Shown in pieces: positions 32,977 through 40,467 of a stretch of 64,000 nucleotides of DNA. Where the stretch lies: assembly GCA_003513495.1 (NCBI GenBank), contig DOPM01000003.1:1-64000 (forward strand). The letters are read 5' to 3'. The notes under the pieces were generated by a model that worked only from the letters and a program-made list of their open reading frames with translations, was not told where the DNA came from and did not search any database. Position 1 is the stretch's first letter. Every line of letters starts with the position of its first letter. The DNA comes from Desulfosporosinus sp. Its GTDB lineage: Bacteria; Bacillota; Desulfitobacteriia; Desulfitobacteriales; Desulfitobacteriaceae. Both the position numbers and the translations under genes were made by a program.

Positions 32977-33884
32977 GCCCATTTTCCTTGCCATGTGTCC
33001 CGTCGTTCTAACTCTGCATCAATGGCATTAAGGACCTCCCACTTTTTTCTGCTCCAAAGGGGCCCAATAAGATCCTCTGGAGGACCATCTCCTGTCAACC
33101 GATGAATCACCATCTCTGGTGGTAGGATTTCCAGAATATCAACGACTAAGGAGACATAGTCTTCCTTCGTCATGAGTTCAAAAGGCTTCTGCTCATACAT
33201 TTTTGCTAAGGGGGTTCCTCGTAGCACATGCAACAAATGAAGTTTAATTCCCTGAATCGGTAGACTGGCCACTGCCTGTGCTGTTTCCAACATCTCTGCT
33301 TTTGATTCGCCTGGTAACCCCAGAATTATATGAGCACAAACCCGTATTCCTCTGGACCGTAATTGATCAAGTCCCTCGAGGAACTGAGAATAATTATGCC
33401 CTCTTTTGATCCAATCCATGGTTCGATCATGTTTACTTTGCAAGCCTAGCTCTACCCATAAATAGGTCCGCTGATTTAGTTCTTCTAGGTAATCCAGCAC
33501 ATCCTCAGGCAAGCAGTCCGGCCTTGTTGATATGGATAACCCAATCACGTTCTCCTCAGTCAGTGCCTTTTCATAAACCTCACGTAACCTATGTACCGAG
33601 GCATAAGTATTGGTATAAGCTTGAAAATAAGCTAGATATTTAGCACTAGGCCATTTTTTCTTCATCCGTTCGGCTACTTGATTAAATTGATCATGCAGGG
33701 ATAACCTCTGATCCCCGGCAAAGTCCCCCGATCCCCGCTCGCTGCAATAGACGCACCCGCTCCAGCCCAACCTTCCATCACGATTCGGGCAAGTAAATCC
33801 AGCATCTAAGGAAACCTTAAAGACTTTCTCTCCAAATCGGTAACGCAGGTGTTCATTAAATGTATGATATCGTTTCTTTTGCAT
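32967..33884 (-). CDS. mnmL: MnmL-type radical SAM protein (YtqA family, tRNA wobble uridine)
   Basis: 305 aa, YtqA/TIGR01212 family. The start MQKKRYHTFNEHLRYRFGEKVFKVSLDAGFTCPNRDG and the cluster TCPNRDG...GCVYC (three Cys, widely spaced, as in Elp3-like enzymes) are diagnostic. In Bacillus and Streptococcus, MnmL is needed to convert cmnm5s2U to the intermediate that MnmM methylates to mnm5s2U. The MnmM homologue is at 1797-2372, so the pathway is complete but the pair is unlinked. Confidence 0.88.
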   Translation of the reverse strand: MQKKRYHTFNEHLRYRFGEKVFKVSLDAGFTCPNRDGRLGWSGCVYCSERGSGDFAGDQRLSLHDQFNQVAERMKKKWPSAKYLAYFQAYTNTYASVHRLREVYEKALTEENVIGLSISTRPDCLPEDVLDYLEELNQRTYLWVELGLQSKHDRTMDWIKRGHNYSQFLEGLDQLRSRGIRVCAHIILGLPGESKAEMLETAQAVASLPIQGIKLHLLHVLRGTPLAKMYEQKPFELMTKEDYVSLVVDILEILPPEMVIHRLTGDGPPEDLIGPLWSRKKWEVLNAIDAELERRDTWQGKWAKK

Positions 33885-34024
33885 AAATTTGCATCCATTC
33901 TTTGTAGTTACAGAGATAATATTACCATATAGAGTGGGTATTGCAAGGTTGAGTCACTTCCCGACCAGTTCGAAGAAGGAGTTTTCCAACAACTGATAGA
34001 ATGACCATCTAAGGAGGTGTCATA

Positions 34025-35020
34025 ATGTATAGTTCATTACTGAAAAGCTTGCCCTTCCCCCCTCGCGTCCCCTTAATGAGTGGACCTACGCCCCTGCAAA
34101 AAAGTCGCCTCTCATGGGGAGAAGATGCACTATATTGGAAACGAGACGACCTGACCCTTTATGGCCTAGGGGGAAACAAACTACGTAAACTGGAATTTTT
34201 GATGGCTGAAGCACTTAATCAGAAAGCGGACCTCATAATCACTTCGGGAGCGCCTCAGTCGAACCACGCTCGACTCACAGCCGTTGTTTCTGCAATGTTA
34301 AAGCTTCCATCCGTGCTTGTTATTCCAGGAACTCTCCCCACAGAATGGGGTGGCAACCTGATTTTAGACCGCTTAGCCGGGGCAGAAATCATAGCCTGTG
34401 GTGAAGAACCTCTTGAGCAGGCTGTAAAACGCATATCCTCTGAAAAAAGGTCTAAAGGATACTATCCCTATACCATCCCTCTAGGTGGGTCCAATACTCT
34501 AGGATCCCTTGGATATTTTCTAGCTTTCTTTGAACTTCTTACCCAGGCAGAAGAGCAAGGATGGACTCCAAATTTACTTGTCTGTTCAGTTGGGAGTGCA
34601 GGAACTCTAGCCGGATTAGTCGCCGCAAACGCCCTTCTCCCTCAACCCCTTCGCTTATTAGGAGTAAATGTGGTCCAAAGTTCGGATCAACTGCATAGGC
34701 AAGTTGAGCAACTAGCTACAGAGGTTTTAGAACTCTTACACATTCCTCGTTCTCTCCCGCCCTTCGAAATTACGACTGATTTTATTGGGTCGGGTTATGG
34801 CTCCGCTACTCCCGAGTCTTCTAAGGTCATCATAGAGTGCTTTAGAACAGACGGTATCCTATTTGATCCTGTCTATACTTCCAAAGGGGTTGCCGCAGTT
34901 AAACACTTAATGCAACACAAAAACCGAGAATTCCCTGAGTCCATCGTCTTCTGGCATACCGGAGGTGGGCCAGCTATCTTTGATCAGCACTACTATACGG
35001 AACTTCTAGGTCACGCCTGA
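34025..35020 (+). CDS. D-cysteine desulfhydrase / ACC deaminase family PLP enzyme
   Basis: 331 aa, fold-type II PLP enzyme. The PLP lysine lies in GGNKLRKLEFL (about residue 53), with TSGAPQSNHARLTA next and a phosphate-binding glycine-rich SVGSAGTLAG. Sequence pattern fits D-cysteine desulfhydrase (D-Cys to pyruvate, sulfide and ammonia) better than ACC deaminase, but specificity cannot be proven. AAGGAGG at 34011-34017 fits ATG 34025. It overlaps the convergent VOC gene by 10 bp. Confidence 0.82.
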   Translation: MYSSLLKSLPFPPRVPLMSGPTPLQKSRLSWGEDALYWKRDDLTLYGLGGNKLRKLEFLMAEALNQKADLIITSGAPQSNHARLTAVVSAMLKLPSVLVIPGTLPTEWGGNLILDRLAGAEIIACGEEPLEQAVKRISSEKRSKGYYPYTIPLGGSNTLGSLGYFLAFFELLTQAEEQGWTPNLLVCSVGSAGTLAGLVAANALLPQPLRLLGVNVVQSSDQLHRQVEQLATEVLELLHIPRSLPPFEITTDFIGSGYGSATPESSKVIIECFRTDGILFDPVYTSKGVAAVKHLMQHKNREFPESIVFWHTGGGPAIFDQHYYTELLGHA

Positions 35021-35391
35021 TAAAGCTCGAGTTTTTCCCCGCTCGGACCCCGGAAGAAGAAATTATACCGACCTTCCCCCAATGACATGGGCTCAGAAGT
35101 CGTCAATTCTACCTGATGGTCTCTTAAGTGTTCAATGGCTTTAATAATATCCGGTACTCTGATCGCCAGGTGATTGACAACCCCGTCTTCGAACTGGCGA
35201 CCATCGACGACTTCCACCAGTTCTATAATCGTACCCCCTAATTCCAGAAAGGCTAATTCTACCTCTCCCGGTTTAATTCGGTGTAAAAATTTAAAACCAA
35301 GGACCTCTAAGTAAAACTGAATTGCCCTTTCCATTTCCAAGGCTTTAATTCCTATGTGCTCAACTCCTGTAAATAGGGTGTTGGTTTCCAT
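35011..35391 (-). CDS. VOC (glyoxalase/epimerase) superfamily protein
   Basis: 126 aa, two beta-alpha-beta-beta-beta modules (FTGVEHIGIKALEMERAIQFYLEVLGF and VVNHLAIRVPDIIKAIEHL). Metal ligands His12, Glu (TIIELVEV), His (VNHLAI) and Glu (EKLELYQ) are present. Methylmalonyl-CoA epimerase or a lactoylglutathione-lyase-like enzyme is possible. There are no informative neighbours. Confidence 0.8.
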   Translation of the reverse strand: METNTLFTGVEHIGIKALEMERAIQFYLEVLGFKFLHRIKPGEVELAFLELGGTIIELVEVVDGRQFEDGVVNHLAIRVPDIIKAIEHLRDHQVELTTSEPMSLGEGRYNFFFRGPSGEKLELYQA

Positions 35392-35537
35392 TTCTATCCC
35401 TGCCTTCTCCTTGTCTTTTTCTCATTCTTTCTCAATGTGATTATACGAATATGCCCTAAATATCCATATACCTGCCCTATGCCTAAGCACAGATATACAA
35501 CATTTTTTTATCCTCCAATTTGAATACCGCTTTTCCC

Positions 35538-36731
35538 CTAGTTTTTTTGTAAGGCTTCTAACTCTAATAGTCTTTGCTTAATCTCTACCCCTCCGGCATA
35601 CCCTGTCAAACTTCCGCTCTTACCAATCACTCGATGGCAAGGTACTACAACCCCGATGGGATTTCGATTATTAGCCATCCCCACTGCTCTCTGCCCCTTA
35701 GGATTACCTACCTTTTCGGCAATATCACTATAGCTGCGTGTCTCTCCGTAGGGAATTCGCAAAAGCTCTTCCCATACTTTAAGCTGAAAAGGTGTACCAA
35801 GTTGATGGAGAGGAATGGTAAAGTCCTGGCGTTTCCCCGTAAAATATTCCTGTAGCTGTTGAATAGCCTCAATATTTGGTCCTCGCTTGCGCATTAAGAA
35901 ACGTTTGGGAAATTGGCGGGACGTCCAGTTTCGAAAGGACTGCTCTTCCTCAACCGACTGTCCAAGTCCTAACCAACATAATCCCACTGTGGTCGATGCT
36001 ACCGTTACCATAACCTCTAAGTCTTTGATCATAACAAGCTCAGTCCAAAAAGTAAGGGGTTGGGCTGTCCATAGTTCCTGAATAGAATACTTGATAAGTT
36101 CACCAAATTGATAGATTTCGATTATACTTGAATCACTTTTTAAACGCTGATCAAGGTCGACAGGTACGCTCCACTTAGGACCATCTTCTTTATAGAGAGG
36201 GAACCCATTGTCAGGAGTCCGCATCAATGCATAGATTAGCGCCGCTAAACCACGTGCAAATGGCTGCTCAGATTCTAGGAAAGGCCTGATCCTCTCTTCA
36301 AGAGGATCTACTAATTGGGGAGCGTTCTGGGCTAGTTGTGCTAGTCCCCACAAAGCACCATCACTTAAGCTTTCATCGACCAACAGCCCGGAAAGCATCC
36401 AATTGAAATGCCCACAGGTTTTGGGACAATGAGTTAATAGACTCCCTATAGCCTCTGAAGCATTCCAAGCGGTTCCCCCGGATTCATCGTTAAGCATCCA
36501 AAAATAGCGGCGCACGAGATTTACGGCAAAATTCTCATCTTCAAGCTCAATTTTTCGAGCGATAAACCCTAAGGCCTCTACTGCACGCCAGAATTCAAGC
36601 CCATCCTTAACGTATATTCTTGTCATAAATTGTCGATAGACGTTTCTATGTTGTTTTTCCTTTGCCCAAACACCCAGTTGTATCCAATCCCGTTTCTCTA
36701 ATACCCGTTGCACATCTCTTTTCGTAGGCAT
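35538..36731 (-). CDS. Fusion of a helical-repeat domain with O6-alkylguanine-DNA alkyltransferase
   Basis: 397 aa. Residues about 1-185 are helical repeats of HEAT/ARM type (EALGFIARKIELEDENFAVNLVRRYFW, WNASEAIGSLL, GALWGLAQLAQNA), resembling the DVU0298 family. Residues about 230-300 look like the Ogt N-terminal ribonuclease-like domain, and 310-397 are the DNA-alkyltransferase domain with nucleophile Cys365 in VVPCHRVIG and the helix-turn-helix IPYGETRSYSDIAEKVGNPKGQRAVG. It removes alkyl groups from guanine suicidally. HEAT repeats also occur in AlkD glycosylases, so the N-terminus may help find damaged DNA. Confidence 0.82.
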   Translation of the reverse strand: MPTKRDVQRVLEKRDWIQLGVWAKEKQHRNVYRQFMTRIYVKDGLEFWRAVEALGFIARKIELEDENFAVNLVRRYFWMLNDESGGTAWNASEAIGSLLTHCPKTCGHFNWMLSGLLVDESLSDGALWGLAQLAQNAPQLVDPLEERIRPFLESEQPFARGLAALIYALMRTPDNGFPLYKEDGPKWSVPVDLDQRLKSDSSIIEIYQFGELIKYSIQELWTAQPLTFWTELVMIKDLEVMVTVASTTVGLCWLGLGQSVEEEQSFRNWTSRQFPKRFLMRKRGPNIEAIQQLQEYFTGKRQDFTIPLHQLGTPFQLKVWEELLRIPYGETRSYSDIAEKVGNPKGQRAVGMANNRNPIGVVVPCHRVIGKSGSLTGYAGGVEIKQRLLELEALQKN

Positions 36732-36805
36732 TGGATCACCCTCTCTGTTTTTAATTTTTACTTATTAATAATAATATTATCACAATTCAATAGGATTTGT
36801 AATAC

Positions 36806-36829
36806 AAAAAGCGACCCCGTAAGGTCGCT
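36806..36829 (-). terminator. Terminator of the tautomerase gene
   Basis: AGCGACC/GGTCGCT 7-bp stem with CCGTAA loop, followed on the minus strand by TTTTT. Confidence 0.82.
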
Positions 36830-36872
36830 CTTAAAAAATAACGAAAAGCAAGATATCAAATTTAAACTATGT

Positions 36873-37085
36873 TTAATCTCTTTCTTTATACTTCTCCCAG
36901 TAAGCTGTTTCTGTTAGTACTTCCCCGCCAATGCCCATGTTACTATATTCATGTTCATCTAACGTAACCGTGAACGCAGCCATAGGAATTCCTAAAGCCT
37001 GGGAAGCAGCTTGACTCATTCCATGGATAAGACTTCTCTTTTGATCAATTGTTAGGACAGGCCCATCAAAGTTAATCATTGGCAT
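36873..37085 (-). CDS. 4-oxalocrotonate tautomerase family protein
   Basis: 70 aa. After Met removal the chain begins with Pro (MPMINFDGP), the catalytic N-terminal proline of this family. The helix DQKRSLIHGMSQAASQALGIP and the strand AFTVTLDEHEYSNMGIGG are typical. The physiological substrate is unknown. Monocistronic. Confidence 0.82.
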   Translation of the reverse strand: MPMINFDGPVLTIDQKRSLIHGMSQAASQALGIPMAAFTVTLDEHEYSNMGIGGEVLTETAYWEKYKERD

Positions 37086-37208
37086 TTACAAAGCACCTCC
37101 ACTGTATTGTAAAACTCTTATATTAAAATTCCCCTTTGGGATAAAAAACATGTAATCTTAAGCAACTAAACAAGCCTGTTTATTTTACCTATTCTTCAAT
37201 AAATATCC

Positions 37209-37964
37209 TTATTTTTGAGTGCCACAGACAGGACAGTTCTGCAAGGCCAATGGTACTTCAAGACCACAGGCTTCCATCAATTCTGCATTCACTAGAATTT
37301 CAGATGTAGCCCCATCCGCTGCAATTTCTCCTTTTTTGATAACGATCGTCCGATCACACATCCCGTAAATCATGTCTATATCATGACTGGTGACAATTTT
37401 AGTATGCTTAAAGCTCCCTAAGAGATCCATAACTCTGCGTCTGGATTTTGGATCAAGGGCGGCAGTGGGTTCATCCATCACCAATATGTCTGGCTGCATC
37501 GAAAGTACCGAGGCAATAGCGGCAGCTCGCTTTTCTCCACCTGATAACTTAAAAGGGGCCCGATCTTTCAGATGAAGGATTCCAACCAACTCTAAAGCCT
37601 GGAGGACACGCTTTTCGACTTCGTTTTCATCAAGTTTATAATTACGAGGTCCAAAGGCTACATCATCATACACGGTATTCATGAAAAGCTGATCATCCGG
37701 ATCTTGGAAAACCATACCTAACCTTTGACGGATCATTGGAAGTGTCTTTTTAGTAACATGAACATCTCCTACAGAGACTTCTCCTTCGCTTGGAAACAGA
37801 ACCCCCATTAGTAGCATTAGTAAAGTAGATTTTCCTGCTCCGTTCGCTCCAATTATCCCTACTGACTCTCCATGATGGATGCAAAAGGACATTCCTTTAA
37901 CCGCTTCGTGTCCATCCGGGTAATTATAATGCAGATCCTTAACCTCTAGTTTATGGTGACTCAT
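37209..37964 (-). CDS. cbiO: Energy-coupling-factor cobalt/nickel transporter ATPase
   Basis: 251 aa, ABC ATPase of the CbiO/NikO type: Walker A GANGAGKST, Q-loop VFQDPDDQLFMNTVYDDVAFGP (the QDPDDQLF is diagnostic of ECF ATPases), signature LSGGEKRAAAIA, Walker B ILVMDEPTAALDP. A C-terminal CPVCG pair may bind metal. It overlaps cbiQ by 4 bp and is the last gene of cbiM-cbiQ-cbiO. Confidence 0.93.
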   Translation of the reverse strand: MSHHKLEVKDLHYNYPDGHEAVKGMSFCIHHGESVGIIGANGAGKSTLLMLLMGVLFPSEGEVSVGDVHVTKKTLPMIRQRLGMVFQDPDDQLFMNTVYDDVAFGPRNYKLDENEVEKRVLQALELVGILHLKDRAPFKLSGGEKRAAAIASVLSMQPDILVMDEPTAALDPKSRRRVMDLLGSFKHTKIVTSHDIDMIYGMCDRTIVIKKGEIAADGATSEILVNAELMEACGLEVPLALQNCPVCGTQK

Positions 37965-38770
37965 CTTATCACTCCCGTTATCAATGACCCAATTAACATT
38001 GGAATATTATAAAATCTTACGGTAATAAAGAACAAAAACCATACTGCTAGATAAACCCAATCCCCAATTCTGAGTTTCCCAAAGCCCCCTGTATTATACT
38101 CCCCTGCAAAACCTCTTAAACACATTGCTTCATATATTCGCTGGGCTCTATCAAAGGTCCGGAGTAATAGTTGTCCTGCCAGTGACCCCCATGCGCTTCG
38201 GTGGACACCTTTTTGTTTAGGTGCTCTAAGAGAATAAGCCCTTAACGTCCGAGCTACCTCCTCCATCAATACAGAGATATAACGGTAGGTTAAGAGCAAT
38301 TGGAGCACAAAGATACGAGGTATTTTAAGCATCCTTAAAGCGGATCCTAACCGGTCCATTCCAGTGGTCGCAATAAGCAGTAAGGCTGCGGTGACAGTTA
38401 ATCCGCTTTTTAACAATATCGATAAAAAGGTAACCCAACCTCTTGAGATTTCCCGATCACCCAGCACAAAAATCTGCTTGTCAAAAAAAGGATTCAAGAT
38501 ACCTATTCCAATAATGAAGGGTGAGACAAGTAAGATCCTTAAAACTATTGGTTTCACAGGAAGTTCTGCCAAGGTAAAGACCATCACCGGATATATTACT
38601 AAGGGCAGTATTCCACCAATATCATATCGACCAAAGGAGACAACCACAGTTAAATAACTAACTGTGGCTAATAATTTTACAAGTGGATGTAGTTTATGGA
38701 TCACAGTATCCTGTCGAGCCAGATCATCAAGAAGCCGCATGTTATATAATGAATCCATGATGTTTGACAT
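37961..38770 (-). CDS. cbiQ: Energy-coupling-factor cobalt/nickel transporter permease
   Basis: About 269 aa from the ATG at 38770; an in-frame ATG at 38830 would add 20 residues but lacks a ribosome site. Five or six membrane helices and the two cytoplasmic coupling motifs (RTLRAYSLRAP and IYEAMCLRGFAGEY, the A-R-G type) that dock on CbiO. Starts with the characteristic HKLHPLVKL. Confidence 0.9.
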   Translation of the reverse strand: MSNIMDSLYNMRLLDDLARQDTVIHKLHPLVKLLATVSYLTVVVSFGRYDIGGILPLVIYPVMVFTLAELPVKPIVLRILLVSPFIIGIGILNPFFDKQIFVLGDREISRGWVTFLSILLKSGLTVTAALLLIATTGMDRLGSALRMLKIPRIFVLQLLLTYRYISVLMEEVARTLRAYSLRAPKQKGVHRSAWGSLAGQLLLRTFDRAQRIYEAMCLRGFAGEYNTGGFGKLRIGDWVYLAVWFLFFITVRFYNIPMLIGSLITGVIR

Positions 38771-38860
38771 AACAACAATCCCATCAAATTTTTGTATTAT
38801 TACTAAAACTATTAGTAGTTTCCAAGACATTTCAAGAAGAGAAATTCTAACAACGAATTG

Positions 38861-39913
38861 TTATGCACTAAACCTATTTTTACGTTTCTTTAACATAGAA
38901 ACACCTAATCCCATAAGCACAGCCAAAGCAAGCGTCATTCCACCGCCAACTAACCCAGCAGTACTCGTCCCTCCACTTACAGCAGGCCATACTTCTTCGC
39001 CTTCTCCAACGACTTGTTCCATTTCACTTTCAGATGCCTTAAAGGAATAATCGGGTAAGAAGGATGTTTTAGTCTGCAGATCAGACAACTGCTGATGTAG
39101 AGTACCTGTTGCCTCCAATTCGGCTGTTCCTGCGGTCTTAATCATGGCCCATTCCAAGCCGTCTGGGTTGGAAGAGGCAAACCAGGATAACCCCGCCCCA
39201 GTGACCATTGCTATCACAACCATTCCTGCAACAACCTTCTTTATGGAGACATTTCCAATAGCTTCTCCAGAGGCTGCCCTTTCAATAATTTCCGGCCGTG
39301 AGTTCCAAATATATGTTACTACAGCGGCTGTGACAAGCCCTTCTACAGCACCAATCGCCAAATGAATAGGTTGCATTAATAATACAAATGTCCCAAAAGG
39401 CAACTCTGTCTTACCAGAAAAGAGCGTCTGTAAAACAACCCCGAAAGCCCCCATCTGAAGACCAATCATCGCCGTAAGTACCGAGGCAAAGACAATCCTC
39501 CTCTTAGAATACCCCTTTCCCATAAAGGCTTTATAAATTAACGGATAGGCAACGAAACAGGTGAAAAAGCCCATATTAAAGATATTACTCCCTAAAGCAA
39601 GCAAACCTCCATCTGCGAAAAAAAGAGCTTGGATCGTGAGAACTGATGCCATAGTGAGGAAACCTGCATAGGGTCCAAGTAAAATAGCAAGAATCAAGCC
39701 TCCTCCAATATGACCGCTGGAGCCAGTCCCTGGTATCGTAAAATTGATCATCTGGGACGCAAAGATAAACGCTCCCATCACTCCCATTAATGGAACCTTC
39801 TTCTCATCCATCTCAGTTTGAATTTTCTTAATCGAATAGGCCGCAACACCCGCAGTAGCAACCCACATGGCTCCACCTACAACAGGTGAAATCAAAGCAT
39901 CTGCCATATGCAT
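38861..39913 (-). CDS. cbiM: Energy-coupling-factor cobalt/nickel substrate-capture protein (CbiM/NikM, fused CbiN-like tail)
   Basis: 350 aa from ATG 39913, which has GGAGG upstream. This start gives MHMADALISP, and in this family Met1-His2 of the N-terminus bind the metal directly. Six or seven helices follow. The C-terminal extension has PDGLEWAM, the signature of the small CbiN/NikN subunit, and a final helix, so M and N are fused. Cobalt or nickel cannot be told apart here. A structured leader with a terminator lies upstream. Confidence 0.9.
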   Translation of the reverse strand: MHMADALISPVVGGAMWVATAGVAAYSIKKIQTEMDEKKVPLMGVMGAFIFASQMINFTIPGTGSSGHIGGGLILAILLGPYAGFLTMASVLTIQALFFADGGLLALGSNIFNMGFFTCFVAYPLIYKAFMGKGYSKRRIVFASVLTAMIGLQMGAFGVVLQTLFSGKTELPFGTFVLLMQPIHLAIGAVEGLVTAAVVTYIWNSRPEIIERAASGEAIGNVSIKKVVAGMVVIAMVTGAGLSWFASSNPDGLEWAMIKTAGTAELEATGTLHQQLSDLQTKTSFLPDYSFKASESEMEQVVGEGEEVWPAVSGGTSTAGLVGGGMTLALAVLMGLGVSMLKKRKNRFSA

Positions 39914-40029
39914 AAGGATTCCTCCAAACTTTTTAGAGTCCATATCTTATCTTATTTTTCACTTTTATTCAAACGGTTGATTTCTATAAATTCTATTAAA
40001 GGTTTATCTAATGCATTATTCCCCCCTTC

Positions 40030-40137
40030 CTTTCTATTACACAAAAAAACAAAAAACCACAAAGTTGACCCTACTGGGTTCAAACCTCCATGGTTTTTGC
40101 AAACGCTTTCATAGCCTTGCCCTACAAGTTTAATTTT
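40030..40137 (-). promoter_or_regulatory. Structured leader with terminator upstream of cbiMQO (unidentified riboregulator)
   Basis: On the minus strand the leader folds into GCAAGGCT/AGCGTTTGC (about 40107-40128), AAACC/GGTTT and ACCC/GGGT hairpins. AAAAACCA (40092-40099 region) can pair with TGGTTTTTT (40050-40060) to give a terminator with a second T-run. The leader is about 250 nt long. No cobalamin box and no clear match to the NiCo or c-di-GMP consensus is visible, so the ligand is unknown. The rest of 39914-40170 shows nothing else. Confidence 0.5.
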
Positions 40138-40170
40138 TTAAATATTTCTACAAAGATATCTATAAAACAT

Positions 40171-40199
40171 ATATAACACATTTTATTCTAGTTAGTCAA
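40171..40199 (-). promoter_or_regulatory. Promoter of cbiMQO
   Basis: Minus strand TTGACT (40194-40199), 17-bp spacer, TTATAT (40171-40176). The start is predicted near 40164, ahead of the structured leader. Confidence 0.65.
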
Positions 40200-40275
40200 T
40201 ACATTTATTTGTGAAAACGAAGAGATGGGATCAACACTCTTAAGTCTTTGATGATGATCTTGTTCAGTTACTATA

Positions 40276-40316
40276 AAAAACCTTCTCCAAATACCTCGTA
40301 TTGGAGAAGGTTTTTT
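40276..40316 (-). terminator. Terminator of the feoAB operon
   Basis: ACCTTCTCCAAATAC and GTATTGGAGAAGGT pair with a single bulge, flanked by A-run and T-run, so it works in the minus direction (TTTTTT) and probably both. Confidence 0.92.
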
Positions 40317-40320
40317 GCTA

Positions 40321-40467
40321 TTATTGCAGGTTCTTATCGGGGCATCCACTGCATCCGCCGCATCCGGAACACTTTACACCCCTTTTTTTATCCCTGACTA
40401 TTTTATATATAGCAAGTGCAAGGAGTCCAGCTACTACACCAATGACTATAAAATCTACCATGCTCAT
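40321..40467 (-). CDS. FeoB-associated Cys-rich membrane protein
   Basis: 48 aa, translated directly from the sequence: one membrane helix (VDFIVIGVVAGLLALAIYKI) and a Cys-rich tail KCSGCGGCSGCPDKN. Its ATG overlaps the feoB stop as ATGA (40464-40467), so translation is coupled. This is the FeoB_associated family that accompanies feoB in many Firmicutes. The tail probably binds iron or passes it on. Confidence 0.9.
   Translation of the reverse strand: MSMVDFIVIGVVAGLLALAIYKIVRDKKRGVKCSGCGGCSGCPDKNLQ

Noticed and set aside
40077..40094. tRNA-like GGGTTCAAACC arm
   Set aside because: No acceptor stem or anticodon arm can be drawn around it; it is part of the cbiM leader hairpins. No other tRNA was seen in the window.
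40030..40137. c-di-GMP-I (GEMM) or cobalamin riboswitch upstream of cbiM
   Set aside because: GGGCAA, GAAA and GCAAA occur in the GEMM order, but the GGACGCAAAGCC core and second stem do not fit. The B12 box is absent. Left as unidentified.
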